Below are positions 12,087-24,780 of a DNA stretch of 64,000 nt, in pieces. The DNA is from Termitomyces sp. T153. Taxonomy: Eukaryota > Basidiomycota > Agaricomycetes > Agaricales > Lyophyllaceae. The notes under the pieces were generated by a model that did not search any database, was not told the origin of the DNA, and worked only from the letters and a program-made list of their open reading frames with translations. A program made the position numbers and the translations under genes. Within the stretch, counting starts at the first letter, position 1. Each line of letters opens with the position of its first letter. The stretch is from positions 124,001-188,000 of the forward strand of contig JACKQL020000055.1 in NCBI GenBank assembly GCA_018296165.2, in the 5' to 3' direction.

Positions 12087-14902
12087 TCAGAACCGACTCT
12101 CGACTTTTAATGGCGTGACAAGTCGTATGCTGCCAAGACCACTCTCTGCTGAGATCGGTGACGGTCTTTCTCCTTCATCATCCACCTCAACCTCTCCATT
12201 CCTGTGCCATAAACGTATACTCTCTTCATGGTCATCGTCACCTAGCCCTTTAGGATATCGCTTGTATGATCTACCGAAATTGTCCCCCCGCTGTGACTTC
12301 GTCGATGCGTCCTCATCCCAAGTCTCACTCCTCGCCGAGTCAGTAATCGATGGGAATGAAAACAATGACCCAGTGCTGAACGATTGGCTATGTCTGTACA
12401 CGCCCCTCGATTCTATCCGATCGGGGTTCTTCAGCGTCCCAGGAAAACCCGCCTGCGGGTTCATCATGGGTGGCGCACTCTGGACCTCATGATCATGAGC
12501 GAATTGTGCTGCAGGCAACGTTAAAGTCTGCCCGGTGGTTACGGTGCTGTCTGAGTTCCCGAAACTTCCGAAGGGACTCCCTTGCTTCGTGCTGCCACCT
12601 GCACTTGCCCCTACGCTACTCTGTTCATCCATTGCCTCAAGTTCCTCTTGGTGCCCGAGCAAATCGGTCGTCGATGTCGGCGGAGGTGGAAGGCCTTCCG
12701 TTCGTGAATAGGGTAGTGATGGCAAGGGCGGGTATCCTGCTGGGATGGGTGAGCCAACTGCCCTCCGATGTTCCGTTACATGCATGTCGCCTGTCCCGGG
12801 TCGATCGTACTGATGCACGACGTCCTGGCTATCAAACTTGATCATCTGGCGTTTTCCTGGGATCGGTGAACCCAGGACCGACGATGTCGAGTTGGCGTCA
12901 CTTGTGGGCATTGGCGCGTCGTACAGTTGATGCCGCTTGAGTCCGCTTGGATGCTCGTCCGGAGTATGACTTGCGTGCGACCAAGGCCGGGCAGAAGTGC
13001 GGTCATAGGTAGAAGGGTTGACGGCTCGTATACGATGTTTCGCGGTGTGAGAGCTGTTTTGTGACATCCGGCGGGCGCTGCGAGCGCGGATCATGCTACC
13101 CAGTGTGCCGAAGGAACCTCGGAGAGCGTCCATGCCTGGATCCTCGATACCAAGGCCGTCTTTTTCTTCTACAGACTCGGTCTGAGAACGAGCAGCTTGG
13201 AGAAGGATGGTAGAACGCCGGTCGAGTTTGGCAAAGGAGTTTGGGTCGATCTTGGACATTTGGAGGATGATGATTCCCACACAAATAACGAAAAACCCCA
13301 TGACAAGAGTTATGATTCTGTCAACAGATGATTTGAGGCCTCGGAAAAGGACCTATGACACAGATTAGATCAATATCACAAGACTGAGTTATGACTCCGT
13401 ATAAGAACTCACGATCGTCGTCACCATGGAGAAAAATGTGACTTCACCGGTGTAAGCCTAGAGGAGAAAATATACAATCTGGAAGACTCACAAATAACGT
13501 AGTAGGTCGGTGTCACTATAATGATATGAGCAACATACATTTGAAAAGCATGGAAACGAACCCATGGCTAAATGAGGATGGCACATGAGACTATTATCAC
13601 AATCATGATAGATATGACCTACCAGTATTAAACAGTGCAAGAGCTTTGTTTAGATAGAACACTTCCGTGACTACAAAGGAATTATCAGAGGTAGCGTACA
13701 AAGCGTCCTTTTGAGTAGCTTACGAAGGGTGACCACGACAAAGCCCAGCAAAAAGTACATGAACCAAAATTTGAACTATACGGATTCAGCTGCATTGTCC
13801 CAGAAGGAATGGAAGTTACACACCTGGTTGTCACCCATGGCAGTTTGAACGATGGCGGCACCCAATCCAGTGGTTACACTGACACTGATCCCACCAATCA
13901 TGCTGCACACCATGATATACCACAGCATACTCTTCGTCCCATATCTGATGATGATTAGGGAATCAGTTTGTTACTACACCAACTCTGAGCATTGGACTTG
14001 ACCTCGGGGCGAAGAAGACGATGATTACAACTGCCGCTGCAATAAGGACAGATATCCAAGCGATGAATCCCGGAGAAATGAAAAGTTTCTGGAATTGGCG
14101 AATTTCACCAACAGAGTCCTCCGTTGGACCGTTGAGGGCGATTATGACGGATCCTAGCTATATGACAGTCGGCTCACATCGAGGGGAGAAGAATAAGCGG
14201 TACTTACTATACATAAACCACATCCGAGCCAGCCGAAGAATGTAAGTCTCTCTTTAAGAAATATCGACGAAAGGATGGCACAGATAACAACAGAGAGTGC
14301 CCCTAGGGGTGTCTTGGAGTGTCGGAACGTCGGTGAAGGATCCAATGTTTCAAAAATATAAGGCTTACGACAACAATAGCCTCTACAAATGCGTAGGCTG
14401 AAGAGTGTATAAGAGTCAGGATAATCAGCGAATAGTCCAAGTTAACCGGGACACGCACCGGCAAAGTTACATAACTCTCCCAGAATCATCACTACATTTT
14501 CCCAGTAAATTCAAGCTCAGGAATTGCATACAACTATACAAACTTATCATTCCGGTCCACCATAATGCCTTATCTCGACTTCAGCTCGGAGTTGTGTCAC
14601 GCAGTCAAGATACACTTGCCGATTTCAAATAAGCTACACCCTCACCCGCAACACCACCAGCCTGTGACCGCAGTAGTCCCTTCTTCTTGAATACAAAACT
14701 TGACCCGATAAGACAGCCGCTGACTATCGCCAGGATAATGCCAACGACCTATGGACAGTGATGTCAACCTGGAAATACTGGGCTCGGGATCGCGCACCTT
14801 GAGGTTTTTGCCCGCAGAAAGAGTTTTAGTGGCAGTTGAGGAAGTCGCGGCCGCCGATGTAGCCGTTATTGAGGCCGATAGTGAAGTTATAGTAGACGAC
14901 AT
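12087..14902 (-). CDS. NIPA-type magnesium transporter (DUF803)
   Basis: Multi-pass membrane protein of the NIPA family, whose members carry Mg2+ and localise to the plasma membrane or endosomes. Fourteen exons, read from splice sites, keep phase throughout and give about 708 residues. From the 5' end they are 14798-14902, 14620-14748, 14544-14568, 14459-14491, 14369-14397, 14208-14312, 14003-14157, 13824-13944, 13724-13775, 13623-13670, 13562-13567, 13492-13515, 13413-13441 and 12087-13352. Family signatures are GSSFVFKKKGLLRSQ, GEGVAYLKS, TPLGALSVVICAILSS and VTPTYYVIFTFFSM. After the last helix (about residue 310) comes a roughly 390-residue Ser/Pro-rich tail, probably cytosolic and regulatory. 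Oddities are a 6-nt exon and a GC-AG intron (14569-14619). It converges with CYR1, about 460 bp apart. Confidence 0.92.
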
Positions 14903-17099
14903 GGATGTCGTTATGCGACTTGCTCAATGGCACGTTAAGGGTGATCATAGAGAGGGCCATGTGGAGGTTGCCGAAAAATTCCCATTTATGGTACTGTTCC
15001 GATCAATCCTACTGATTAAGGGTTGTAGTCATCGACATAACTTGTTTTGTTGGCTTCAACTGCTTCATATCATTGTTCTTTGTATACCGTCAATCACTGG
15101 CGCATAGAGCTCCACTTCTATTCGATTCAATACAGCCTTTTTGAGCCTTTCTGGTACCTCATCATCGAAGTAGGATAGGAGTCTAGGCAGTGTGCGCAGC
15201 TCGGGTGACTCGGAGCTATGGTAATTCCATCCTGCTCCTCAATGCTGCACACAGATGTATTCGTGCTATCGGCTTACCTTTCGGCCCTTCCATCGCACTC
15301 ACTCTGTCGATTCTAGACTCGGACCTTCGCGGTGGGGCCCTGTGGTCCAGACAGACTCCATGCGCGCGAGAGGGGTGGATAACCTGATCGGAGCCTGTAA
15401 GCATTTGTGAGGGATTACTCAACTTCACCTGAGGAAAGATCGGCAGTGAGCACAGTGTATCGATTGTGATTACTGATCTCAGGCGTTGAAGGAATTAGCC
15501 ATCAGTCTGTAGCGCTCTTCCTGTGGGCCACGTTTGAAAGTGATTTCTGAATTCGAAATCTGTCGCTGATTCCAGTCATACTACATCAAGATGTATCTCA
15601 GCAGAGCCCTTGGGTTTCCATCCATCACTGCCACGTATCTGTGGTGGCATGGAGTGTGTTTCGCATGGTCTCCAGGCCCATGTTCAAATTCGGTACGAGG
15701 AGAATACTTGCTCGCATAGGATCGCTGCAGTTCATCCTGCTTCTTGCTATGGGATTGGTCAACTTCGGTGCTCTTCGACCGTTCGACTTATAGGTTGAGG
15801 TCATCACATCAGTATAGCCGCAGCTGTGGGCCCAAAATAGTGCGATTCTGTAAGTGGGAACTGCGGCTTGTAGCTCCTCGGAACTTTCGAGATTCATCCA
15901 TCACCTAAGCCACCAATGAAACTAAATGCCAGCTTAAGGTACACTGCCATTCGAGTTGGATCACATATGATACTGCGTATCTGTCTGATCCATAAGTATC
16001 ACTGTCCGAAACCGTACCAAACTATCGACGATCGGTGTTGTTCGCCACCGCGATGTTGAAGCACGGATCATGGAGCCGTCTTTTACTGGGCGTAAGGAGA
16101 CATCGAGTAGGGTATGGCCGGAAGCTGGTCCTGAAAGTATTACTTGATATATACTTAGGAAGGATGTCCGCCACTCAGTAGGGAGTCAGTCTCGTCTTGA
16201 CTGTTTCCATCCTACCGTGCACGTCCACTAATTCTGGAATAGTGCTGCCTTGTATGCAGCTAGATAGTCAACAAGTTCATCTATTGATGCAAGCAGCTAC
16301 AGTCATAGGCTGCGAGACCACCCTGCGGTTGCATCCAGAGGTCGGTGTCTGGCATTCAAGTCAGTCCTGCCTGTCTCATCGCAAATATTAGCCTACTGTG
16401 GTACACGACATCCATTTATGTGAGCAATATTGTGTATTGCATCATGAACCGGAAAGATCACCCCACGCATGAGTAGCGATTCTGTACGGCTCCCTCCTAC
16501 CACCCGCGATTCGAGAGTAACATATTATAATAGGCGAGAAACTGTTGAATGTCCTGATCTTTCACCTCAAGCTCCAAAGTCCTCCATGAAGACAACTGAA
16601 TGCCATTGCAAAACGCACACAAAATAAATGAAGACAACAAGAAACGAAATAAACACCGTCCCCAATCTATTACACCGGAAAAAAGCTCCATCCTTTTGAA
16701 ATCCATCAGACAAACGCTAAGCTCGCTGGTTCGTCGCATTGGCGTTTTCGCAAACACACAACACAAACAAACCAAACGTCCTCGAGACCCTGCACAAGGC
16801 AGATGTCTATGTTCTCGGTATAACGAGCCAGCGCAGAATTCATCGAGTGGATATGAAGGATGTGGCATTTGTAAAAATGCGAGACTCGGTCAGTTTCTAT
16901 AAAATAGATCCTGATGAGTATGTTCTAAGGAAAACAGGCTGTTGGGCAGGGGTTTATATAGGTTTTCGGGGTGGTCCGTGCGTCGATGAAAATTTCGTAA
17001 TAACCGATTACGGATCATCGATAACCTGATTATTACATATCGTTTGTAATACATGTTTTCTTCTGTCTGCAACACAAGCTAACACGAAAGATCTTGGAA
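14903..17099. other. Intergenic region without a recognisable gene
   Basis: 2.2 kb between the start of the Mg transporter and the stop of the beta-mannosidase. Frames of 60-120 codons exist on both strands but none has family motifs, convincing splice structure or codon bias. The part next to 14902 should contain the transporter promoter. No repeat with intact ends was found. Confidence 0.5.
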
Positions 17100-20000
17100 T
17101 CAGTCTGACTCTGGCAAATGAATTGGCTGAGGGCGAGTGAAGAAAACCGGTACTATATACTTCGAAATCACGAAGAGCCCGAGGAATCCGAATGCAGCTA
17201 ATATCAAATACCAGAATGGTTGAGGAAGGAGGGGGAGACCGCGTCGTGGGAGCTCGATATTGGGGTTAGAAGGTTCACCAAGATGGGTATTATTCCACAA
17301 GGAACGAACTACGAAATCAGCAGGATCTGGGTTCTTGACCTTCGACAGGGCAGGATTCAAAATAAACGAAACTGACAAGGCTCTCAGAAAATGAACCAAA
17401 TCGGAAATTCGAGGCTTACGAGTGCGGTCAATGCCAGGAATGAGATAGAATCCATTGGAGGGAGAACCCGTTTCTTTATCGACGAAGATACCAATCGTTC
17501 CGGAGGGATGATCGATCCAAGTCCAAGCTCCTACACCTCCTTTCGCCGACAACGTAAAAGTCAAATCCTGGCCCCTAGTCACACTAATTTGTGGGTCTAG
17601 CAAGTGAGCGTTTGCCAAGGATGTCGGAGTGAACTTCAGGCAGAGAGATGATTGAGTTCAAGCTTGTCTTCGTCGATTATAAAACCACCCACAAATTGTT
17701 CACTTGTGACTTTCTTTCCGTCGACATTTGCGGTGACATTGAGATGCAAAAACACGTCCGCCGCATCTCTGCCATTTGGCAATATGTTGTTCAAACCTTG
17801 GGCCTCGTATAAAAGAGAGTTATTAAGCGTCGGGACAGTAAAATCAAAGGACGTGGTCTTTAATGATCTCCCCATCCAATCGTACCAGGTTGCTTGAGCC
17901 GAACCATTGACGTCTTCCCAACGATCTGAGATAGCGAGAATTTGCAGCGTCTCATTTGAGGCGGTCCAGAATGGGTATATTGTGACAGGCGCAAAGATTT
18001 CAGTGAGCCCATAGTGAAGCACCTTCCACCTTCCAGAGTGCTCGATACTCGCCCAGCTCGGTGCCTGCCAGATATCGTTGAGCTGCCATACAAGTGCCCC
18101 TAAGTTGTTCTCGCTCTGTCCAGCTCCATGCCTGTACCAGGCCACTTCGGAAACGATAGTCATAGATTGGAATACCTGAGTGCTCCAACACCACTGCGCG
18201 AAAGTCTGATTAGTGTCGGTTGTACCAGGAGTAGGAAGCCAGAGTTCGACAGCGACCGTCATCTCACTTTGACCCTCGGCAGCATTGGGGTTAGGGAAGG
18301 CGAGAGAAGCAGCCGGTGGGTGGTGTTCTCTTGACATGACCACCGTTGAATTGAACGAAAAGTCTTCGGCTGAAAGCAGAACTTCTTCCCAAGTGTAGAA
18401 CGACGGCATTGAGTGAAAGCCAAATTCATTTACAAACCGTGAGACTGGGTATGATGAGTAGTCGAAGGCAACGCTAGCATCATAGTTGTAACGCTCTAGA
18501 GATATTTATGCCAGAAAAATCAAGATGATTAGGGTGACAAGGAACATGACACACCTGAATTTCCATAAATCTCTCCTGGAGTACCGTTACTGAATCTTAG
18601 GATATAAGGATCAAGGCTTAGAACGCCTTTTGTCGTAGAGCAGTCTGTATACGGAAGCTATAGCGATATATTTTTCAATCACTGTGTATAGAGAAATGGC
18701 AGTGACCACCAACTGAATGTGTTTCCGACGTGACAATGCCAAATAAGAAGTCCTGGAAAAGGGTCACGTACTGTAATCCAAAATCAGTTGATCTATTCCC
18801 AGGTCATCGACATATTGCCATAAACGCACCTCGTCCAAAAAGTGTTTTCCATTTTCGACCCATTGATCAGTCCATATCACAATTCCTTCAATCTCGTTTC
18901 CACCAGCCCACTGTACAACACTAGGGTGTCGATTAACCCTTCTCACGTTCTGGCGTACTTCAGGCTCTAGATTCTCCAACAAGAAGTCGTTGATAGGATA
19001 CAGTGCATCAGAGAAGATGAGTTCAGACCATGCCATGAGGCCAAGCTCGTCACAAATATCATAAAAGTCGTAAACTCCACCTGCGACGGAGGCGGAGGAA
19101 GGCTGGTATGTTCCACCACCCCAGACCCTCAGCTGAATGATTCCGATTGAAGAGTGACAACGGCTTCAAGGTAAAATTCAGGACATACCATGTTGTGGCC
19201 AGCCTTAACAGCGCTCTCAAGCAACCAACGTACTTGATCCGTTGACGTACGAGCGTAGAAAGGATCAAATGGGATGATGTTATTTCCGGACGCGTAAAAT
19301 GCCTTGCCATTGACCTTGAAATGCCATTGATCTCCTGGCCAGATACCACGTTGATCAATATCAGCTTGGCTGTATCGAGTCTGTGCGAGCTCAATGGTGC
19401 GAAATCCAGTTCTTGTGACAAAGTTCACAATAGATAAAGAGTTGTTAGAGGAAGGGGCAGACAGGACAACATTCAGGTTGTATAACTTTGGTGTTCCGAG
19501 GTTGTGCGGGTACCATCTCTGAGGTATGTGATCGGGAATTGACCAGAGGGCTGTAATCCAGAAGGTATCATTAGTTGAGATGGGAATATCGGTTGTTTCG
19601 AAAGACGAGGTGAGATTAAGTTCGGGGAATGAAAGAGACAAAGAGGATTGTGAAATCGCCACTGCAGAGCGCAGACCCAGAGTAACATTCACTATCCAGT
19701 CAGCATTCTGATTTGGAGGTACCGAGAAGTTTTGCCCTTGCTTGTAGATGTCAATAGATGATTCTTCGACGAATATGGGACCAGAAACATCGTCTGTATT
19801 GGAAGCAGAAGGTGACACGGGAGGTGTCCCTGTCTGAGGAACCGATTGTCCGATCGAAGGGGAGAGCGTAACTAGATATGCAGGTTTATGTATTCCAGCA
19901 GGTACGAAAGCTGGCCCCTTTTCATAGTTTGTTGATCATAATCAAGATTATCAAGTCCGGAACTCACCCAGTCCCATCCAAAGTCAGATGCTACTTTCCG

Positions 20001-20743
20001 AATCATCGGCCAGATACCAGGATATTCGAACTAGGATAAGAATGGACATAAGTCAGGTAAATAGAACTTCGAGCAACATTGCGTACTCCTCCATTCCCTG
20101 GAAATTGCTCCACATCAGGTCGAGTACTGACATTCAATGCGTAGAAAAATGCCGATTCAAGTGATACTGTGAGGTTATTGTCAGATGGTGATGGCGCGGA
20201 GATGGCCGTTGAAATATCGAATGTATATTGCCTAAACTGGTTGTTAACCCAGGCGATGGGATGACCGCTGACAGTCTACATAGAACAAGCATGAGGGCCA
20301 AGGGCAAAGTCACTCGTCGTCGATACATTCCGCTCACAATGTTGGCAACTGTGTCAATACCATATAGGACCAAGAGCGTTGTATTGAAAGTAGTCGAGTT
20401 GAAATCCAAGGTACGCGTGAATGGCGTCAGGTCCGCCGTGTAGGTCCAATTGTCGTTGACAATCCACCGCTGAGTAAAATCTATCGTTTCGTTTTGATCC
20501 GGAGGAGTCTAAGAATGAATTGGCGGAAACAAGCTTACCATTGATTTCAAGCAATGGCTCTGTGATTATACCAGCTTTCAGTAGATCCAAATGCGCTTGC
20601 GACGGTGGGCCCGAAGCAGGAATCTGAATCGAGCCATTTTGGTTCTTCAAAGTCCATTCGAGCTGAGCGACATCATATATCGCAGCAGAGACCCCCGGAG
20701 CTACGCTCAGGAGTACAAAAGACAAGGCTGAGTGCAAAAGCAT
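17100..20743 (-). CDS. Beta-mannosidase, glycoside hydrolase family 2
   Basis: Removes terminal beta-1,4-linked mannose from manno-oligosaccharides and N-glycan cores. Ten exons in consistent phase give about 1042 residues: 20539-20743, 20338-20480, 20087-20275, 19968-20030, 19189-19917, 18830-19132, 18714-18770, 18555-18657, 17693-18495, 17100-17633. An N-terminal signal peptide (LSFVLLSVAPGVSA) is followed by the GH2 sandwich and barrel domains. Acid/base Glu lies in WAGGNEIE and the nucleophile Glu in VNEFGFHSMPS. LVWQLNDIWQAPSW is typical of beta-mannosidases. Many NxS/T sites fit secretion. Unusually, the C terminus carries a hydrophobic stretch (FWYLILAAFGFLGLFV) and a short tail, suggesting a membrane anchor. 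The start is the only ATG giving the signal peptide. No lesion seen. Confidence 0.93.
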
Positions 20744-22788
20744 CCTTGATGGTCAGGTCCATAACTGTCCCCATTTATAAGGGTATGCACAGAAGCTCCC
20801 ACACCATCAATGATGTAATGACGGATGGTTACATTGTCGAAATCGATGCGGAGGTGGCCTTACTTTGAACATAAAGTAGCCATAGGCTGTTTCTCTGGAG
20901 ATCGGCACTATTATATTTCATCAAAAGAAAGACAGCCAATCTAGAAACCTTTATCCTGCTGTAAAGTTGGGTCAGTTTACGCACCAAAAAGGAAGCGAAG
21001 ACAAGTTCAATGGCCGAGCAGGCAGCCATGGCACAAGCCGCACTAGATGCTGCCAGTGGGAATTCATATCAAAAATGCCCCCCTCGATAGATGGCAAGCG
21101 GGCCGCCCATACTCTCAAGTACAATATCTGAGTCTTCCCGAAGCATCCAGAGTTCGTAAATGATCACGAGGACATGCGTTCCGAACGTGGAAGAATCTTT
21201 CAGGGACCCCACTCAGGCTTCGGGAGCAGACCTCTAGTCGAAGTCACGGAGACCGGCTGAGTTGGGTTCGCGTGACCGAGCTACCTATTCTTTTATGTAA
21301 AGAATTTTGAGACAATAAGCTTGACTGAACTCTTCACTGCATCCTTGTAATACACTATTATGACCTATCATTAGTGAGCAAAGACATTGGGATGCGAATT
21401 ATATACATATTTGCGACACATTCACAGGCCCACAGATAGGTCCGAGCTATCCGGAAGCCCAATTGCAGGTATTCCCACGTCATTTTCTGCCCAATTTTAT
21501 AGTAGACTTATACTATCGTCTCTTGAACTCGCCCGCCCCAGCATCGTCCTGTCCCGGACTCTGTGACGCGAGTGATTATTGAGGATGATGCACGACTTTA
21601 AAGTCTTTCGCTCTGCTTGAAGGACCCGCAAAGCCACCCTTGATCGCCTGGAGTCTCAGCATGTGCCTTTTGGTTGAGCAGGTTTTGCATCCTCCTTCAA
21701 CAATCCCAACGCCGGTTTCTCTATCGCTTCCCTATCTTTCCAACCATCCTATAGCATCGGAGAAAACCCATACATACTCGTAAGGCAGACAGACTTCGTA
21801 CTTCCATTCGTTCTCCATAGACGATACTGGCTGAAAGCTACGATGACCAACGCTGACACAGATGCGCTGTTAATCTCTCAGTTAACTTGCTACGAAGACG
21901 GTCATTTATCTCCACGGTCTCCGCCAACCCTGCTGGGGTGACAAAGTCCTCAATCTGCTAATGCAATATTGTATAATTGAAGCTTTTCATACGTGCAGTG
22001 ATACGAGACAAGATGGGAGACTCGTTGAGCCAGAGCTTGAGGCACGGATATAGGGAGATAGAGACAAAACGGACGAGGTCGCCAGGTGACGGCTGGTGAC
22101 ATCACGTGCACCTGGTTATTGGGTCATAGCATAGGGAGTCATTGATACACTATATGTACCATGAGTCCATGACAGCAACTACCATGACCATTTCCATGAG
22201 CATGAAAAACGCAGCGTCGAATTCATTTACAGTTGTTGAAGGTAAGCAGTACTGCCATCGAAGGTCCAGTATGATTCGCCGAGGATCACTGTCATAGCGC
22301 AGAATTCGCTGTCATATATACTCGTTTTTTGATTCGATCAGATTGCGATCAGGTCGAAGTCAATTTCATTCTCTGTTCGAAGTTTGATGCCCGAAACAGC
22401 TGTCAAGTGTGCATGTCCTAGAAGCAACTAGACGATCTCGAGAAACTATGAACGCTCACAGACTTTGTCCACTAAATTCATACTCTCGATTCTCACACTG
22501 GCAGGTTCTTGACAGACTCAGATGTTTTCCTAGTCATATCAGTTAAATTCAATATCACAACCATTGTCCAGTCAAATGCCCTACCAGTGTGTGGCGCATA
22601 CTCCGAAGGAAGTGGTAAAGGAGCAAGAACTTGAATAGACTATCGCATAACTCGTTCAAAATTTTACTCCGACTAATCCATGAGTCAAAGGGATTGGATC
22701 AAGCCACAGAAAAAACTTGACGAAAAATATTACAAAGGCTAAAAAATCCAGATGTAGACAAAAAATCGGCAGTGCAAAAGAAATGACA
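20744..22788. other. Intergenic region with one dispersed repeat piece
   Basis: 2 kb with no supported gene. About 21223-21295 resembles 33515-33590: both contain ACCTCTAGT(C/T)GAAGTCA, GTTGGGTTC and GAGCTACCTATT in the same order. This marks a dispersed repeat of unknown type; the 33.5 kb copy has fewer CpGs. A short frame near 22.17 kb ending at a GTAAGC was not convincing as a gene. Confidence 0.4.
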
Positions 22789-24780
22789 TCAATTAACCAA
22801 AAATTCGTTGGTACAAGATATTACATTACTCCAGAAGCGCTCCACTATCCCCTCATCAAATCCATTCTCATCGTAACCAAAGCTAATCCATAATTTTGCA
22901 AGGAAAGTATAGCCAAATAGAAGCATTCCGCCTGCACGCTGTCTCGAGCCCGTCGTAAGAGTGTCAAGTTTGATTTCATGAAAACTGGAATGTTTATATA
23001 TTCCATCAAGGTTGCCGAGGAGGGATAGACCGATAAGAGCACTGGACGGCGGACCGGATTTTTTGAGAGCTACAGGTGGAGCTTTCCAGATTCCGTTAGC
23101 CTTATCGTCATCGTCCTTAGCCCAGGCTCTTGCTTTCCGACCTCGTTCACGAGCCATCTCCCGGCTACGAGACACGATCAAGGGATTCTTAACGGCATCG
23201 GTACTCTGAATCTTGGCTAAGTGGGCCCTGTGCCAAAATGTCCGGCAAAGTTCGCCGGAACGCGGCAAAAAGCTAGGGAGGATGACGTTGAAGTATCCTA
23301 TCGCAAGAAACCAATACGAGTCGTTGAGAGCATTGTCCAGCAGATATGGTCTCAAATTGAGTGCAGAATACATCAGCCTGTATATAAACATCATAAGTAT
23401 TGGCAGCAGATTTGCAATGGCAAGATTCATACGTTGGCATCTCGGGCTTTTCACTCTTTGTTTTTGCCCAAGCAATATTGCAGATTGCAAACAGCGCACT
23501 GGAAATAGACACACCATGATCTTTACACCTTGTCAAGATGTTCTTTGTACGGTTCTCATCAAACGAAACCGTCGGAACGACGGTCCGACGGGTAGATTTA
23601 GCTACTCGGGGGAATGTTTGGCCGCCCTAGAACTTTATTTGTAATCTCATACCCAAAAGAAGAGCTGTAACTCACAATTAGTTTCCTTTGGTTTCTTTCA
23701 AAATCGGCGCGAGCCACTATTTGAGAGAATTTGCTATGCACGGGGGGGAGCCTTGATTCAAGAGCGCTCGGAAGGTCTCTAGGCTTGAGAGCTTATTATA
23801 TTAGCAAATACTTAAGAAGTGACGAAGAGGTGAGATCCACCTGGTCACCTAGCTTTCCACATAACTCATACCATTCCGAGGAGAGAAGCCTGGACAATTG
23901 ACTCGTCGAAGAAGAACCCAAGAGGCCGAAGAATTCGTTAGCAAATTGATGAAGAGCCATCCCGTCGCCCAAGAAATGAGCAGCAGATATCAGAAATTCA
24001 CATTTCAATGTTTCAATGCTTGAATGGGTCTCATGAGGAAAAGAGACTATGAGATACGATATGCGATCATCGGAGAGTAACCTTGGTCCGTTCAAGTAGG
24101 AATCGATCAGTTCTTAAGAGAGTGAGTTGATGCAAGAATGAAAGGAATGACAGCAATCACATACCGTCTTTGGTCTGCACACGGTACTCTAGGTTGTTCC
24201 CGGCATCATCCAGCGCGTTCTCAGCAGAATGAGGAGACACGTAACTAATTGATCCAATAGTTGAGCCTTTTTTCCAACTTTTTTCACAATAGATCAATAT
24301 ACGTACACAAATCTAATGTCATCATAGGTGAACATTTCTATTGTGGAGGCCATCAAAGGGTGCCTGATCCTGAGAATTGCCCACACCAGACGGAGACGCT
24401 CGCATTCCAAAATGTGCGGAGGCGCACGACAGCTGAGATGAAGGTACCTAAAAATAGATTTCTTCGAATGAGTATTATCCGTCTCAGATCCGAAAATTCT
24501 CCGATGGAGCCCACATATCGTTGACGCCGCTTTCTCGCGCAGGCAGATAGTAGGATAGCTCTGTGTCGCCCATCCTTCGCTCAGTGCGAGTAGATGGAGT
24601 CAATTGTACCAGCGTCTCTTGGGATGAGACGGAATTTCTTGCGCTCCCTAGTGTTAGACACCGACAGCTGAATGCTGGACAGCCCATTCGACATCCAACC
24701 TCGAGTTGGGTGGTTTTAGTTGGCCATGTTCGTTGCTTCACATAGAAATCGGAGTCAAAAGCGAGAAAAGTAGAGGACAT
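22789..24780 (-). CDS. Condensation/CAT-fold acyltransferase-like protein
   Basis: Seven exons in consistent phase (24515-24780, 24307-24447, 24165-24244, 23849-24112, 23676-23791, 23433-23626, 22789-23377) give about 549 residues. The HxxxD active-site motif of the chloramphenicol-acetyltransferase/condensation fold is present as AAHFLGDGMALHQF, in the first half as expected. The N-terminal part has GDTELSYYLPARESGVND and the C-terminal part GGMLLFGYTFLAKLW and SFGYDENGFDEG, resembling fungal alcohol O-acetyltransferase/Tri3-like proteins. The substrate is unknown and no PKS, NRPS or terpene synthase lies nearby. Exon 1 is the weak part: a second frame around 24.6-24.7 kb (with RERKKFRLIPRD) also reads sensibly, so a missed intron or a small indel is possible. 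Confidence 0.75.

Noticed and set aside
16600..17029. Plus and minus frames of about 100-120 codons next to the beta-mannosidase stop
   Set aside because: Low-complexity, mutually overlapping, without motifs or introns.
22143..22300. Short frame near 22.17 kb as a pheromone precursor or gene start
   Set aside because: No CaaX end, no family similarity, and no convincing second exon.
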